Origin: Gammaproteobacteria bacterium
GTDB taxonomy: Bacteria > Pseudomonadota > Gammaproteobacteria > Enterobacterales > Neiellaceae
DNA: 64,000 nt
Reading direction: 5' to 3'
NCBI GenBank assembly: GCA_017425245.1
Contig: JAFOOX010000014.1
Span: forward strand, 40,901-104,900
Part shown: piece after piece, positions 35,831 to 44,436 of the stretch
How positions within the stretch are numbered: position 1 is the stretch's first letter
How the letters are laid out: each line of letters begins with the position of its first letter
Made by a program: the position numbers and the translations under genes
Notes under the pieces: generated by a model
Told to the model about the DNA's origin: nothing
What the model saw: the letters and a program-made list of their open reading frames with translations, nothing else
Database searches by the model: none

Positions 35831-36847
35831 ATGCTGGTGGTCCGCCCCATCCGCGCCGGTGATTACGAGTCGCTGCTCGATATCGCCCGAGAGAGCGGGG
35901 TGGGCTTCACTTCGTTGCCGGTCAACGAGGCGATCCTGCGCCGACGCATTGAGCACTCACTGCATGCCTTTGCCGCCGACATTCAGCAGCCGGCAGGCGA
36001 GGGTTATCTGTGCGTGGTGGAGGATAGCGCCAGCGGTGCCATCGTTGGCACCACCGGCATTGAATCCGCTGTTGGCCTCAGTGCGCCTTTCTACCATTAC
36101 CATCTGACCAAGGTGGTGCATGCCTCGCGAGCCTTGGGGGTGCACAACGTCATCGATCTGCTGACGTTGTGTAACGACTACACCGGCAGCTCCGAGATCT
36201 GCACCCTCTATCTGCGCCCGGCCTGGCGCGGCAGTGTCAACGGCCGGCTGGCCTCACGCAGCCGCTTTCTACTGATGGCCGAGCACCCGGCACGCTTCAG
36301 CCAGACGGTGATCGCCGAGATGCGCGGTGTCTCCGATGGCGATGGCCGCTCGCCATTCTGGCAGTGGCTGCAGGAGCATTTTTTTCGCATCGATTTTCCG
36401 ACCGCCGATTACCTCACTGGCATTGGCCACAAAGGCTTTATCGCCGAGCTGATGCCCAAGTATCCAATCTACGTCAGCTTGCTCAGTGCTGCGGCCCAGG
36501 CGGTGATTGGCAACGTTCACCCGCATACGGTGCCGGCGCTCAAGCTGCTGGAGGCGGAGGGCTTTGTCAGCCGTGGTTATGTCGATATCTTCGATGCCGG
36601 GCCGACGGTTGAATGCCCGCTGCGCTTTATTCGAACCGTGCGCCGCAGCCGGCGGCTGGCATGGCAGCTGGGCGATGTCGCGGATGCGGAGCCGATGCTG
36701 CTGGCCAACACCCGCCTGCAGCAGTTCCGGTGTGTGGTGGCGCCAGCGCGGATTGAGGATGACCGGATAGTGCTGGCGGCGGATGCGGCCGGGCTGTTGT
36801 TGCTGGATGAAGGCGAGGCGGTGCGCTGTAGTCCACTGGTGCGTTAA
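35831..36847 (+). CDS. astA: Arginine N-succinyltransferase
   Basis: 338 aa GNAT-like enzyme, the first step of the AST pathway (succinyl-CoA + arginine). Family start MLVVRPIRAGDYESLLDIA, then SGVGFTSLP, CTLYLRPAWRGSVNGRLASR, and FLLMAEHPARFSQTVIAEMR. Starts 2 bp after astC. astB and astE are not in the window. Confidence 0.93.
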   Translation: MLVVRPIRAGDYESLLDIARESGVGFTSLPVNEAILRRRIEHSLHAFAADIQQPAGEGYLCVVEDSASGAIVGTTGIESAVGLSAPFYHYHLTKVVHASRALGVHNVIDLLTLCNDYTGSSEICTLYLRPAWRGSVNGRLASRSRFLLMAEHPARFSQTVIAEMRGVSDGDGRSPFWQWLQEHFFRIDFPTADYLTGIGHKGFIAELMPKYPIYVSLLSAAAQAVIGNVHPHTVPALKLLEAEGFVSRGYVDIFDAGPTVECPLRFIRTVRRSRRLAWQLGDVADAEPMLLANTRLQQFRCVVAPARIEDDRIVLAADAAGLLLLDEGEAVRCSPLVR

Positions 36848-36875
36848 CGCGATGGATGAGTAACCAGGAGTGACC

Positions 36876-38357
36876 ATGAGCGAGCAGACCCACCTGATTG
36901 ACGGACAGTGGTGGCGTGGCCACGGTGAGCCTTTCGCGTCGCGCAACCCTGCTAGTGGTGAGGTGATCTGGCAGGGCTGCGCCGCCACTGCGGTGGATGT
37001 GGCGGAGGCTGTAGCTGCTGCCCGCGCCGCCAGTTACGACTGGGCCAACCGCGAGTTGGGCGAACGTATCGCCCTGTTGCGCCGCTTCGGTGAACAGGTG
37101 GCCGGCGCCAAAGAGACGCTGGCGCTGGTGATCGCCCGCGAAAGTGGCAAGCCATTGTGGGAGAGCCGCACCGAGGTGGCGGCCATCGTCGCCAAGATTG
37201 ACATCTCAATTCGCGCCCAGCTGCAACGCAGCGGCCAGCATGAAAGTGACATTAGCGGTGGTCGGGTGGTGACCCGCCAGCGTCCGCACGGGGTGCTGGC
37301 GGTGATCGGGCCCTTCAATTTTCCGGGCCATCTGCCCCACAGCCATATCATCCCGGCAATGCTGGCCGGCAATACCCTGGTGTTCAAGCCCAGCCAGCAC
37401 GGCGCCATGACTGGCGAGGAGATCGCCCGGCTGTGGCAGCAGGCTGGATTGCCCGATGGCGTCTTTAATCTGCTACAGGGTGGGCCGGAAACTGGCCAGG
37501 CGCTGGTGGCGGCCGACGTTGACGGAGTGCTCTTTACCGGCAGCACCGCTACCGGTGAGACGATTCATCGGCAGTTTGGTGGGCGCCCTGACAAGCTGCT
37601 GGTGCTTGAGATGAGCGGCAATAATCCGTTGATTGTTGAACGGCTGGCCGACCGCGAGGCACTGCTCCATGGCCTGCTGCTCTCAAGCTTTATCTCGGCC
37701 GGCCAGCGTTGCAACTGTGCCCGCCGTTTGCTGCTGCCCAGTGGCCGTTGGGGCGACGGGCTGGTGGCCGAACTGGTCAGTGCCAGCGCGCAGCTGCGCA
37801 TTGGTGACGCCGAGGCGGAGCCGCAGCCGTTCATGGGGCCCTTGATCTCGGTGGCTGCGGTGGCGAGGCTGGCGGCCGCCCAGCAGCAGCTGGCTGACCT
37901 GGGAGGGCGGGTGCTGCTGCCACTGCGGCCGCTCGTCACCGGTACCGGTTTTGTGTCGCCTGGCATTATCGACATGAGCGGTCGTCAGGCGCCGGATGAG
38001 GAGTTCTTCGGACCGCTGCTGCAGGTCTATCGCTACGACAGTTTTGACGAGGCGCTGGCCTTGGCTAATGCCACTCGTTTTGGTTTGTCGGCCGGCCTCT
38101 ACAGCGATAACTGCAACCATTACCAGCAGTTTTACCGCCAGGCGCGGGCTGGCATCATCAACTGGAACCGGCCGCTGACCGGGGCCAGCAGCAGCGCCCC
38201 TTTTGGCGGTGTCGGCGCCAGCGGCAACTTCCGCCCCAGCGCCTTCTACGCCACCGATTACTGCGGCTATCCGGTAGCATCGATGGAACGGCCGGTACCG
38301 ATGCTGCCCTCCCAGCTGGAACCCGGTCTCTCCCTCAACCTGGAGTTGACGCCATGA
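36876..38357 (+). CDS. astD: N-succinylglutamate 5-semialdehyde dehydrogenase
   Basis: 493 aa aldehyde dehydrogenase, fourth step of the AST pathway. Catalytic Cys in SAGQRCNCARRLLLP, general-base region LEMSGNNPLIV, NAD motif FTGSTATGE, and AstD-typical IGPFNFPGHLPH. Start at 36876 is five bases after AGGAG. Overlaps the DUF1338 gene by 4 bp. Confidence 0.94.
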   Translation: MSEQTHLIDGQWWRGHGEPFASRNPASGEVIWQGCAATAVDVAEAVAAARAASYDWANRELGERIALLRRFGEQVAGAKETLALVIARESGKPLWESRTEVAAIVAKIDISIRAQLQRSGQHESDISGGRVVTRQRPHGVLAVIGPFNFPGHLPHSHIIPAMLAGNTLVFKPSQHGAMTGEEIARLWQQAGLPDGVFNLLQGGPETGQALVAADVDGVLFTGSTATGETIHRQFGGRPDKLLVLEMSGNNPLIVERLADREALLHGLLLSSFISAGQRCNCARRLLLPSGRWGDGLVAELVSASAQLRIGDAEAEPQPFMGPLISVAAVARLAAAQQQLADLGGRVLLPLRPLVTGTGFVSPGIIDMSGRQAPDEEFFGPLLQVYRYDSFDEALALANATRFGLSAGLYSDNCNHYQQFYRQARAGIINWNRPLTGASSSAPFGGVGASGNFRPSAFYATDYCGYPVASMERPVPMLPSQLEPGLSLNLELTP

Positions 38358-39145
38358 ACAGAGTCATTGAGGCGCTGTTTGCACCCTTGTGGCAGCAGTA
38401 TTTGGCCATTACCCCGTCGGCTGGGGCAATCCATCGGCTGCTCGGCGGCGGTGCGCCGATCGTCAATGACCATATCGCCCTGCGCGGGCTAGCGGGTAGC
38501 GTGCTGGACCTTCAGGCGCTGGCTCGCCCTTTTTTGGCGGCTGGATACCGCTTTGCCGGCGACTATCAGTTTGTCGCCAAGAAGCTCGATGCGCGCCACC
38601 TGCAGCATCCGGATGTGGACGCCCCCAAGGTGTTTATCAGCGAACTCAAGCTGCACGAGTGCTCGCCGCAGTTGCAGACGATCTTTGCTCGGCTGCTGGC
38701 CCAGCTGCCGGCGGGCACCGAGCAGCGGCTGGATCTGCCGTGGGCTGGGCGGCTGTGGCAGTTGTGTCAGGCTGACTACCAAACGCTGGCCGACGAGAGT
38801 GAATATGCCGGCTGGGTGGCGGCCTGGGGGCTGCGCGCCAACCACTTCACGGTCAGCGTTAATGCTCTGGGGTTGAGTCTCGAAGCAGTCAATGAGCGGC
38901 TGCGGCAGGCCGGCTTTGCCTTGAACACCGCCGGTGGGCTGATCAAGGGCTCGCCGGCTGAGTTGCTGGAGCAGTCGTCGACCGTGGCCGATCTGGCCGA
39001 GCTCCAGTTTAGCGATGGGGTGCGCACCATTCCCGGCTGCTTCTATGAGTTTGCCCGTCGCTATCCACAGGCAGATGGCCAGCTTTACCCCGGCTTTATC
39101 GCCGCTTCGGCGGACAAGATCTTCAGCAGCACTGATCGTCGCTAG
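38354..39145 (+). CDS. DUF1338 family protein (2-oxoadipate dioxygenase-like)
   Basis: 263 aa. Family start with the VOC-like metal residue context NDHIALRG, then KVFISELKLHECSP and the C-terminal IPGCFYEFARRYP. Characterised long members (HglS) turn 2-oxoadipate into 2-hydroxyglutarate with an iron site; this is a shorter form and its substrate is unknown. It is coupled to astD by a 4-bp overlap, and the same neighbour is seen in Shewanella, so a side role in arginine or lysine catabolism is likely but unproven. Confidence 0.82.
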   Translation: MNRVIEALFAPLWQQYLAITPSAGAIHRLLGGGAPIVNDHIALRGLAGSVLDLQALARPFLAAGYRFAGDYQFVAKKLDARHLQHPDVDAPKVFISELKLHECSPQLQTIFARLLAQLPAGTEQRLDLPWAGRLWQLCQADYQTLADESEYAGWVAAWGLRANHFTVSVNALGLSLEAVNERLRQAGFALNTAGGLIKGSPAELLEQSSTVADLAELQFSDGVRTIPGCFYEFARRYPQADGQLYPGFIAASADKIFSSTDRR

Positions 39146-39162
39146 CTGGCGCCACAAACAGC

Positions 39163-39184
39163 AACGCCGGCAGCTGCCGGCGTT
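39163..39184. terminator. Bidirectional terminator between DUF1338 and crp
   Basis: A perfect 22-base palindrome (AACGCCGGCAG with CTGCCGGCGTT) between convergent genes. Its AA/TT ends are the only U-tract. Confidence 0.7.
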
Positions 39185-39208
39185 GAGAGGGTGAGACCAC
39201 TCGCGGCG

Positions 39209-39844
39209 TTAGCGGGTGCCGAACACTACGATGGTTTTGCCGTGGGCATGGATCAGGTTCTGATCTTCCAGCATTTTGAGGATGCGGCCGACGGTTTCGC
39301 GGCTGCATCCGACGATCTGACCGATCTCCTGACGGGTGATCTTGATCTGCATGCCATCCGGGTGGGTCATGGCATCCGGCTGACGGGCCAGATGGAGCAG
39401 GGTCTGGGCGATGCGACCGGCAACGTCGAGGAAGGCGAGATCGCCCACCTTTTGGCTGGTGGTCTGCAGGCGCTTGGACATCTGGCCGGCAAGACGCATC
39501 AGGATCTCAGGGTTGACCTGCACCAGCTGCTTGAACTTCTTGTAGGAGATCTCGGCTACTTCGCACGGGCTCTTGGCGCGGACCCAAGCGGTACGCACCG
39601 ACTCTTCCTCGAACAACCCCAGCTCGCCGATAAAGTCACCCTGATTGAGGTAGGAGAGGATCATCTCTTTGCCCTCGTCGTCCTTGATCAGCACGGCGAC
39701 GGATCCACGCACGATGTAATAAAGGGTGTCGGCCTTTTCGCCAGCATGGATCAGCGTACTTTTCGCCGGATACTTGTGAATGTGACAATGGCTGAGAAAC
39801 CATTCGAGGGTAGGGTCGGCTTGTGGCTTGCCAATCAGCGCCAT
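39209..39844 (-). CDS. crp: cAMP receptor protein CRP
   Basis: 211 aa, matching E. coli CRP. Cyclic-nucleotide domain with the cAMP-pocket segment [20 protein letters not shown], long dimer helix, and DNA-binding helix [20 protein letters not shown] with the CRP recognition residues Arg/Glu/Arg. Global regulator of carbon catabolism. A 287-bp upstream region before the PilZ gene should hold its promoter; I saw no clear CRP site there. Confidence 0.97.
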   Translation of the reverse strand: MALIGKPQADPTLEWFLSHCHIHKYPAKSTLIHAGEKADTLYYIVRGSVAVLIKDDEGKEMILSYLNQGDFIGELGLFEEESVRTAWVRAKSPCEVAEISYKKFKQLVQVNPEILMRLAGQMSKRLQTTSQKVGDLAFLDVAGRIAQTLLHLARQPDAMTHPDGMQIKITRQEIGQIVGCSRETVGRILKMLEDQNLIHAHGKTIVVFGTR

Positions 39845-40131
39845 TGCGTGCTCCTTGTGGCCGGCGAAACACCCGTAACACGGGACCGGAGATCATGAAA
39901 TTGGCCAGAGTTTATGCTGTTTGCGCGTTGCCCGTAAAGCCTTGAAACAGTTGTGGCCAGACGCTGATCACAGGGGCAGTGACGACGGTCAAATATTGAC
40001 CAGTACTATTACCTCATCAACAGCGCTGCGTAACGAATGCGCAACCTTCAATTGCCGCAGCAAGCGACCAATTTCCGCTTCCTCGCAAGAAGTGTTATAA
40101 CCAGTTCTCCCGCAGTGTTTTGGTAAGACGT
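39845..40131. other. crp / PilZ divergent promoter region
   Basis: No gene seen. Less GC-rich than its surroundings (for example TCAAATATTGACCAGTACTA at about 39989). It should contain the divergent promoters of crp and the PilZ gene. No convincing operator was identified. Confidence 0.4.
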
Positions 40132-40506
40132 ATGAGCGAGTCGACAATCGAGTCGGCAGGAGCTGAACGGCGCCGCGCGCCGCGACTGAGAGTAAGGACG
40201 GTCATTACCGCCCAGATCGCCAAGGCTGGCCTGGGCAGCATCTTTGCCAAACCGATTAACGCCATGGTGGTCAACGTCAGCCCCAAAGGGGTTGGCTTTC
40301 ATGCCAAGGTGGAGCCGCCAGTGGTCGGTACCAAGGTGGTGGTTGAGATTCTGGCGCTGGGCCACACCCGCAAATTCAAAGGCAGCATCGCCCACATCAG
40401 CGTGATCCAGAGTGGTTACATCTTTGGCGTTGAGCTCAAGACCGAGCGTGAAGAGAGCCTGATCGCCTACCTCAAGAGCTGTGAAGCGGAGTTCGAGATC
40501 CGCTGA
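40132..40506 (+). CDS. PilZ domain protein
   Basis: 124 aa. PilZ c-di-GMP motif ERRRAPRLRVR at about 14-24, then VNVSPKGVGFH (N/DxSxxG) and strands ending in YIFGVELKTERE. Start at 40132 with a GGTAAG-like ribosome-binding site. Unlinked to the PilZ gene at 13613. Divergent from crp. Confidence 0.86.
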   Translation: MSESTIESAGAERRRAPRLRVRTVITAQIAKAGLGSIFAKPINAMVVNVSPKGVGFHAKVEPPVVGTKVVVEILALGHTRKFKGSIAHISVIQSGYIFGVELKTEREESLIAYLKSCEAEFEIR

Positions 40507-40578
40507 GCCGGTTCGCTGTCCGCTTGCTGCCAAGCGCGCGCTTCTTCAGGCGTGCGTTTTTGCATCAGCGGCAGGCGA

Positions 40579-41457
40579 CTAGAACTCCATTGCCTTGCGG
40601 CGCCGTTCCAGCAGGTCGTCGATGAAAGGGGTGAGGATCAGCTCCATCACCAGACTGTGCTTGCTGCCGGGCACCACCAGGGTGTTAAGGCGCGACATTG
40701 AGGCGCCATCGATCATCTGCAGCAGATAGGGAAAGTCGACTTTGCGTGGCTCCTTGAAGCGGATCACCACGAAGGATTCGTCGAGGGTGGGGATCTCGCG
40801 GGCATCAAAGGGGTTGGAGGTGTCGACCGTGGGCACCCGCTGGAAGTTAACGTGGGTGCGCGAGAACTGCGGGGTGATGTAGTGCACGTAGTCATCCATC
40901 GAACGCAGGATCGAGGCGGTCACCGCTTCACGCGAATGGCCGCGTTCGGTGGTGTCACGCATGATCTTCTGAATCCACTCCAGATTGATGATCGGCACCA
41001 TGCCGATCAGCAGGTCGACATACTGGGCAACGTTGTGCTCAGGGGTGACGACCCCCCCATGCAGCCCCTCGTAGAACAGCAGGTCGGTGCCCTCGGGCAG
41101 AGGCTCCCACGGGGTGAAGGTGCCGGGCATCTGGTTGTAGGGTACGGCTTCATCGAACGAGTGGAGATAGCGCCGGTAACGGCCGCTGCCATCGCGGGCA
41201 TAGGTTTTGAAAAAGACTTCCAGCATGCCGAAATCATTGGCGTGTGGGCCGAAATAACTGATGTGCCGTCCCTGTTCGACCGCTTTGCGGACCGCCACAT
41301 CCATTTCTGGACGGGTGAAGCGGTGAAAGGCGTCGCCCTGCACCAGCGCCGCACGCACCCCCTTGTGGCGGAAGATCTGCTCGAACACGCTGCTGGTGGT
41401 AGTGGTGCCGGCTCCAGAGGAACCGGTCACGGCGATGATGGGATGACGCGCTGACAT
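40579..41457 (-). CDS. prkB: Phosphoribulokinase-like protein
   Basis: 292 aa, close to E. coli PrkB (289). P-loop GSSGAGTTTTS, QGDAFHRFTRPEMD, FYEGLHGGV. The fold is that of phosphoribulokinase, but enteric PrkB is not a Calvin-cycle enzyme (no RuBisCO genes here) and its true substrate is unknown. Linked to yheS as in E. coli. Start chosen at 41457. Confidence 0.9.
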   Translation of the reverse strand: MSARHPIIAVTGSSGAGTTTTSSVFEQIFRHKGVRAALVQGDAFHRFTRPEMDVAVRKAVEQGRHISYFGPHANDFGMLEVFFKTYARDGSGRYRRYLHSFDEAVPYNQMPGTFTPWEPLPEGTDLLFYEGLHGGVVTPEHNVAQYVDLLIGMVPIINLEWIQKIMRDTTERGHSREAVTASILRSMDDYVHYITPQFSRTHVNFQRVPTVDTSNPFDAREIPTLDESFVVIRFKEPRKVDFPYLLQMIDGASMSRLNTLVVPGSKHSLVMELILTPFIDDLLERRRKAMEF

Positions 41458-41510
41458 GACAGATCCGGCCGTAACAGGGCCTTTTATCTTGGGCGGCGGC
41501 GTCCGCCCGG

Positions 41511-42011
41511 TCAATTGCCGTCGGCGATCCGTTCGACCAGTTTCTGGTTTTCGCTGCTGTAGCCCACTCCGCCGTAAAGCAGGTAGTTCCACAGGCTCTG
41601 GCGGGCCGAGGCGCCCTGGCGCGGATTGAGTTTCATGCTGGCCAGTTTTTCCAGCATCATCCGCTGTTCGATCCGTTCCATCGCAAGCTCGCTGTCGAGC
41701 AGCTTTTGGTAAAGGTTCTGGCGATGCGTCTCTTCCAGCCAATGGGCATTCTGGGCAGCGGACTTGAGTTGGCGGATAGTGCCCAGCTGTTGTTCATGCC
41801 AGTGGCGGACGGTCTCATCCAGAATGCGAAACTGATCCGGTTGCAGCTCATAGTCGTGGTTGGCCAGCCACCAAGCCAGCAGCAGCAGGTTGACGTTAAG
41901 GCCATGGCCATCCTGCAGCATCAGACAGGCGGCTTTGACCGTTTCCTGCTGATAGTGCATGCCGGCTTCGCACCAGAACATCTCGGCATCGGCGAGCAGG
42001 TTGTCACTCAT
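41511..42011 (-). CDS. TIGR02444 family protein (DUF2390)
   Basis: 166 aa soluble helical protein (LADAEMFWCEAGMHYQQETV, CLMLQDGHGLNVNLLLLAWW) typical of the TIGR02444 family, whose function is unknown. Its ATG (42011) overlaps the end of yheS by 8 bp. The yheS-TIGR02444-prkB order recurs in Shewanella and its relatives. Confidence 0.82.
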   Translation of the reverse strand: MSDNLLADAEMFWCEAGMHYQQETVKAACLMLQDGHGLNVNLLLLAWWLANHDYELQPDQFRILDETVRHWHEQQLGTIRQLKSAAQNAHWLEETHRQNLYQKLLDSELAMERIEQRMMLEKLASMKLNPRQGASARQSLWNYLLYGGVGYSSENQKLVERIADGN

Positions 42012-43902
42012 CGCTTTCCATTTGCTCCAGCAATTCGGCTTGTTCCAGCCAGGCACTCTCGACCTCACCCAGCTGCTGGCGGACCTGTCCCTGCTGTTGC
42101 AACAGGGCGGTCAGATTGGCGCGTTGCGCCACTTCATAGAGTGTACTGTCCGTTAGTCGCTCGTCCAGCGCTGCCAGCTCGGTAGTGAGTCTTTCAACCT
42201 GATTTTCAAGCTTTTTGACCTTGTCGCGTAGGGGTTTGAGTGCCGTACGGCGATCAGCGGCTTGCCGTCGTTGCTCCTTGCGGTCCTGACGTTCGCTGGC
42301 ACTTACCCCTGAGCTGCTGCTGGCGGCGGCATTGGCCATGGCCACCAGCAGCCGCCGGTAATCGTCGAGATCGCCGGAGAAGGGCTCGACGCGGCGGTCG
42401 GCGACCAGATAGAAATCATCGCAGCAGGCGCCGAGCAGGTGACGATCATGCGACACCAGCACCATTGCCCCCTCGAAGGCCTGCAACGCCATAGTCAGGC
42501 TGTGGCGCAGCTCCAGATCGAGGTGGTTGGTTGGTTCGTCGAGCAGCAGCAGGTTGGGGCGCTGCCAGATGATCATGGCCAGACAGAGGCGGGCCCGTTC
42601 GCCCCCCGAGAAGGGGCCCACCGGGGCGAAGGCGCGGTCGTTGCCAAAGCCGAAACGGCCAAGGTAATCACGCAGCTTCTGGTCGGTTTCGGTGGGGGCG
42701 ATGCGGTTCATCAGCGCCATCGGCGTCGCCTGGCCGTCCAGCTCCTCGACCTGATGCTGGCTGAAGTAGCCGATCACCAGCCCGGGGCTGGCGGCACGGA
42801 CGCCGGCCAGTGGCGGCAGGGTGCCGGCCAGGATCTGCATCAGCGTCGATTTGCCGGCGCCGTTGCGACCGAGCAGACCGATGCGGCTACCCGGCACCAG
42901 ATTGAGTTTGACCTTCTCCAGCACCACCTTGCTGCCGTAGCCGCCCTGCAGCTCCTCCAGCGTTAGCAGCGGATGGGGCAGTGCGCGCGCTGGTTCAAAA
43001 CTGAGGCTGTAGCTGGCATCGTCGTGGGCCGGCAGCGCGACTTCCAGCCGCGCCAGCATCTTCAACCGGCTCTGGGCCTGCTTGGCCTTGCTGGCCTTGG
43101 CGCGAAAGCGGTCGACGAAACGCTGCAGTTCTTCGCGGCGGGCCATGTTCTGGGCGGCGGTGGCCTGCTGTTGGGCGATGCGCGCGGCGCGCTGCACCTC
43201 GAAACTGCTGTAGTTGCCGCGATAGCTGACCAGCTGACGCTGATCGATATGGATGATGTCGGTGACCACCTGATCGAGGAATTCGCGGTCGTGTGAGACC
43301 AGCACCACGGTGCGATCACTCTGGCACAGCCACTCTTCCAGCCAGACCACGGCGTCGAGATCCAGGTGGTTGGTTGGTTCGTCGAGTAGCAGCAGGTCCG
43401 AGGGGGCGAGCAGCGCCTGGGCCAGATTAAGGCGCATCCGCCAGCCACCAGAGAAACTGGCCACCGGTCGTTGCTGCGCTTCTTCATCGAAGCCGAGACC
43501 GGCTAGCAGGCGGGCTGCCTCGCTGGGCAGACGCCAGGCACTGATGGTATCGAGGCCGGCGTGGGCATGGGCCATGGCGGTGCCGTCATGGGTCGCTTCG
43601 GCAGCTGCCAGTTCGGCCTGCAGTCGGCGCAACTGGTGGTGGCCATCGAGTACGTAGTCGATGGCGGGCTGAGGCAGCGCCGGTACATCCTGAAGGATAT
43701 GCACCACCTGCCAGCGTGGCGGCAGCCGCAGTTCGCCACCATCCAGATGTAGCTGGCCGGAGAGCAGCTGCATCAGCGTCGACTTGCCGGAGCCGTTGGC
43801 GCCAATCAGGCCGATGCGGTGGCCGGGATAAAGGGTGGCGCTGCTGTTCTCGATCAGCGGACGTCCGCCGCGCAGCAGGCTGATATTGGCCAGTTCGATC
43901 AT
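42004..43902 (-). CDS. yheS: ABC-F family ATPase YheS
   Basis: 632 aa soluble ribosome-associated ATPase with two ABC domains: Walker A GANGSGKSTLMQLL and GRNGAGKSTLMQIL, signatures FSGGWRMRLNLAQALL and FSGGERARLCLAMI, Walker B LLLLDEPTNHLDLD twice. The linker between them and a basic C-terminal coiled coil (QDRKEQRRQAADR) match YheS. ABC-F proteins act on stalled ribosomes; there is no membrane partner. Confidence 0.94.
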   Translation of the reverse strand: MIELANISLLRGGRPLIENSSATLYPGHRIGLIGANGSGKSTLMQLLSGQLHLDGGELRLPPRWQVVHILQDVPALPQPAIDYVLDGHHQLRRLQAELAAAEATHDGTAMAHAHAGLDTISAWRLPSEAARLLAGLGFDEEAQQRPVASFSGGWRMRLNLAQALLAPSDLLLLDEPTNHLDLDAVVWLEEWLCQSDRTVVLVSHDREFLDQVVTDIIHIDQRQLVSYRGNYSSFEVQRAARIAQQQATAAQNMARREELQRFVDRFRAKASKAKQAQSRLKMLARLEVALPAHDDASYSLSFEPARALPHPLLTLEELQGGYGSKVVLEKVKLNLVPGSRIGLLGRNGAGKSTLMQILAGTLPPLAGVRAASPGLVIGYFSQHQVEELDGQATPMALMNRIAPTETDQKLRDYLGRFGFGNDRAFAPVGPFSGGERARLCLAMIIWQRPNLLLLDEPTNHLDLELRHSLTMALQAFEGAMVLVSHDRHLLGACCDDFYLVADRRVEPFSGDLDDYRRLLVAMANAAASSSSGVSASERQDRKEQRRQAADRRTALKPLRDKVKKLENQVERLTTELAALDERLTDSTLYEVAQRANLTALLQQQGQVRQQLGEVESAWLEQAELLEQMESDE

Positions 43903-44009
43903 GGCGAGGGTGGTACTTCGGCGGTGGCTGGTGCAGGGGCGTCAGTTTAACCCTTGCCGGGGGATCGATGGCAGGCTTTAATCAGGCCCCATGTCAGGGG
44001 GAGAGCATC

Positions 44010-44210
44010 ATGGCCGTGGTTCGTCGTTTTATTGCCGGGGCGCGTTGCCCCACCTGTGGTGCCGAGGATGCCATCGCCCTCAACATTGAGGGCGAGCATG
44101 AGTGGATCTGCTGTATTCAGTGCGACTTCCGTGAAGACAAACCCAAGTCGCCGCCGGCTACGGCAGCGGCGGGTGACGGCGCGGTACAGATTATCCAGCT
44201 CGATGGCTGA
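44010..44210 (+). CDS. yheV: YheV-like zinc-ribbon protein (TIGR02443)
   Basis: 66 aa. Family start VRRFIAGARCPTCGAEDAI; two cysteine pairs (CPTC and CIQC) form a zinc ribbon. Role unknown. Start at 44010 is preceded by GGGGGAG; an upstream in-frame ATG at 43968 is not needed. Convergent with slyX. Confidence 0.85.
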   Translation: MAVVRRFIAGARCPTCGAEDAIALNIEGEHEWICCIQCDFREDKPKSPPATAAAGDGAVQIIQLDG

Positions 44211-44214
44211 GCTG

Positions 44215-44436
44215 TTAGTAGTGGGGCGGTGGCGTTTCTTCGTGGGCGGCCGCGATCGGGTTGACCTGCACCGCCTGCAAACGCTGACCGAGCACCCGGA
44301 TTTTTTCTTCCAGCTGGGCTAACAGCAGATCCTGATGGGTGATCACGCTGTTGAGCTGGTTGATCGCATCGTCACTGAAGGCCAGGCGGCTTTCCAGATC
44401 GTTGAGGCGTTGTTCAAGGGCGGCAAGGCTGGTCAT
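44215..44436 (-). CDS. slyX: SlyX protein
   Basis: 73 aa coiled-coil protein with the family ends: start LEQRLNDLESRLAFSDDAI and terminal ETPPPHY. Function unknown; near fkpA in E. coli too. Its ATG overlaps the preceding WD40 gene by 4 bp, indicating coupled translation. Confidence 0.9.
   Translation of the reverse strand: MTSLAALEQRLNDLESRLAFSDDAINQLNSVITHQDLLLAQLEEKIRVLGQRLQAVQVNPIAAAHEETPPPHY

Noticed and set aside
10330..39184. Three CAAC...GTTG hairpins (10330, 29348, 39163) as a dispersed repeat family
   Set aside because: Their stems differ in sequence; each lies at a gene end and is explained as a terminator.
39955..39985. CRP-like half-sites TGTGG and TCACA upstream of crp
   Set aside because: The spacing is 11 bases, not the 6 required for a CRP site.
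40579..41457. Calvin-cycle phosphoribulokinase
   Set aside because: The prkB-yheS context and the enteric-type sequence indicate the non-autotrophic PrkB group; no RuBisCO genes are present.
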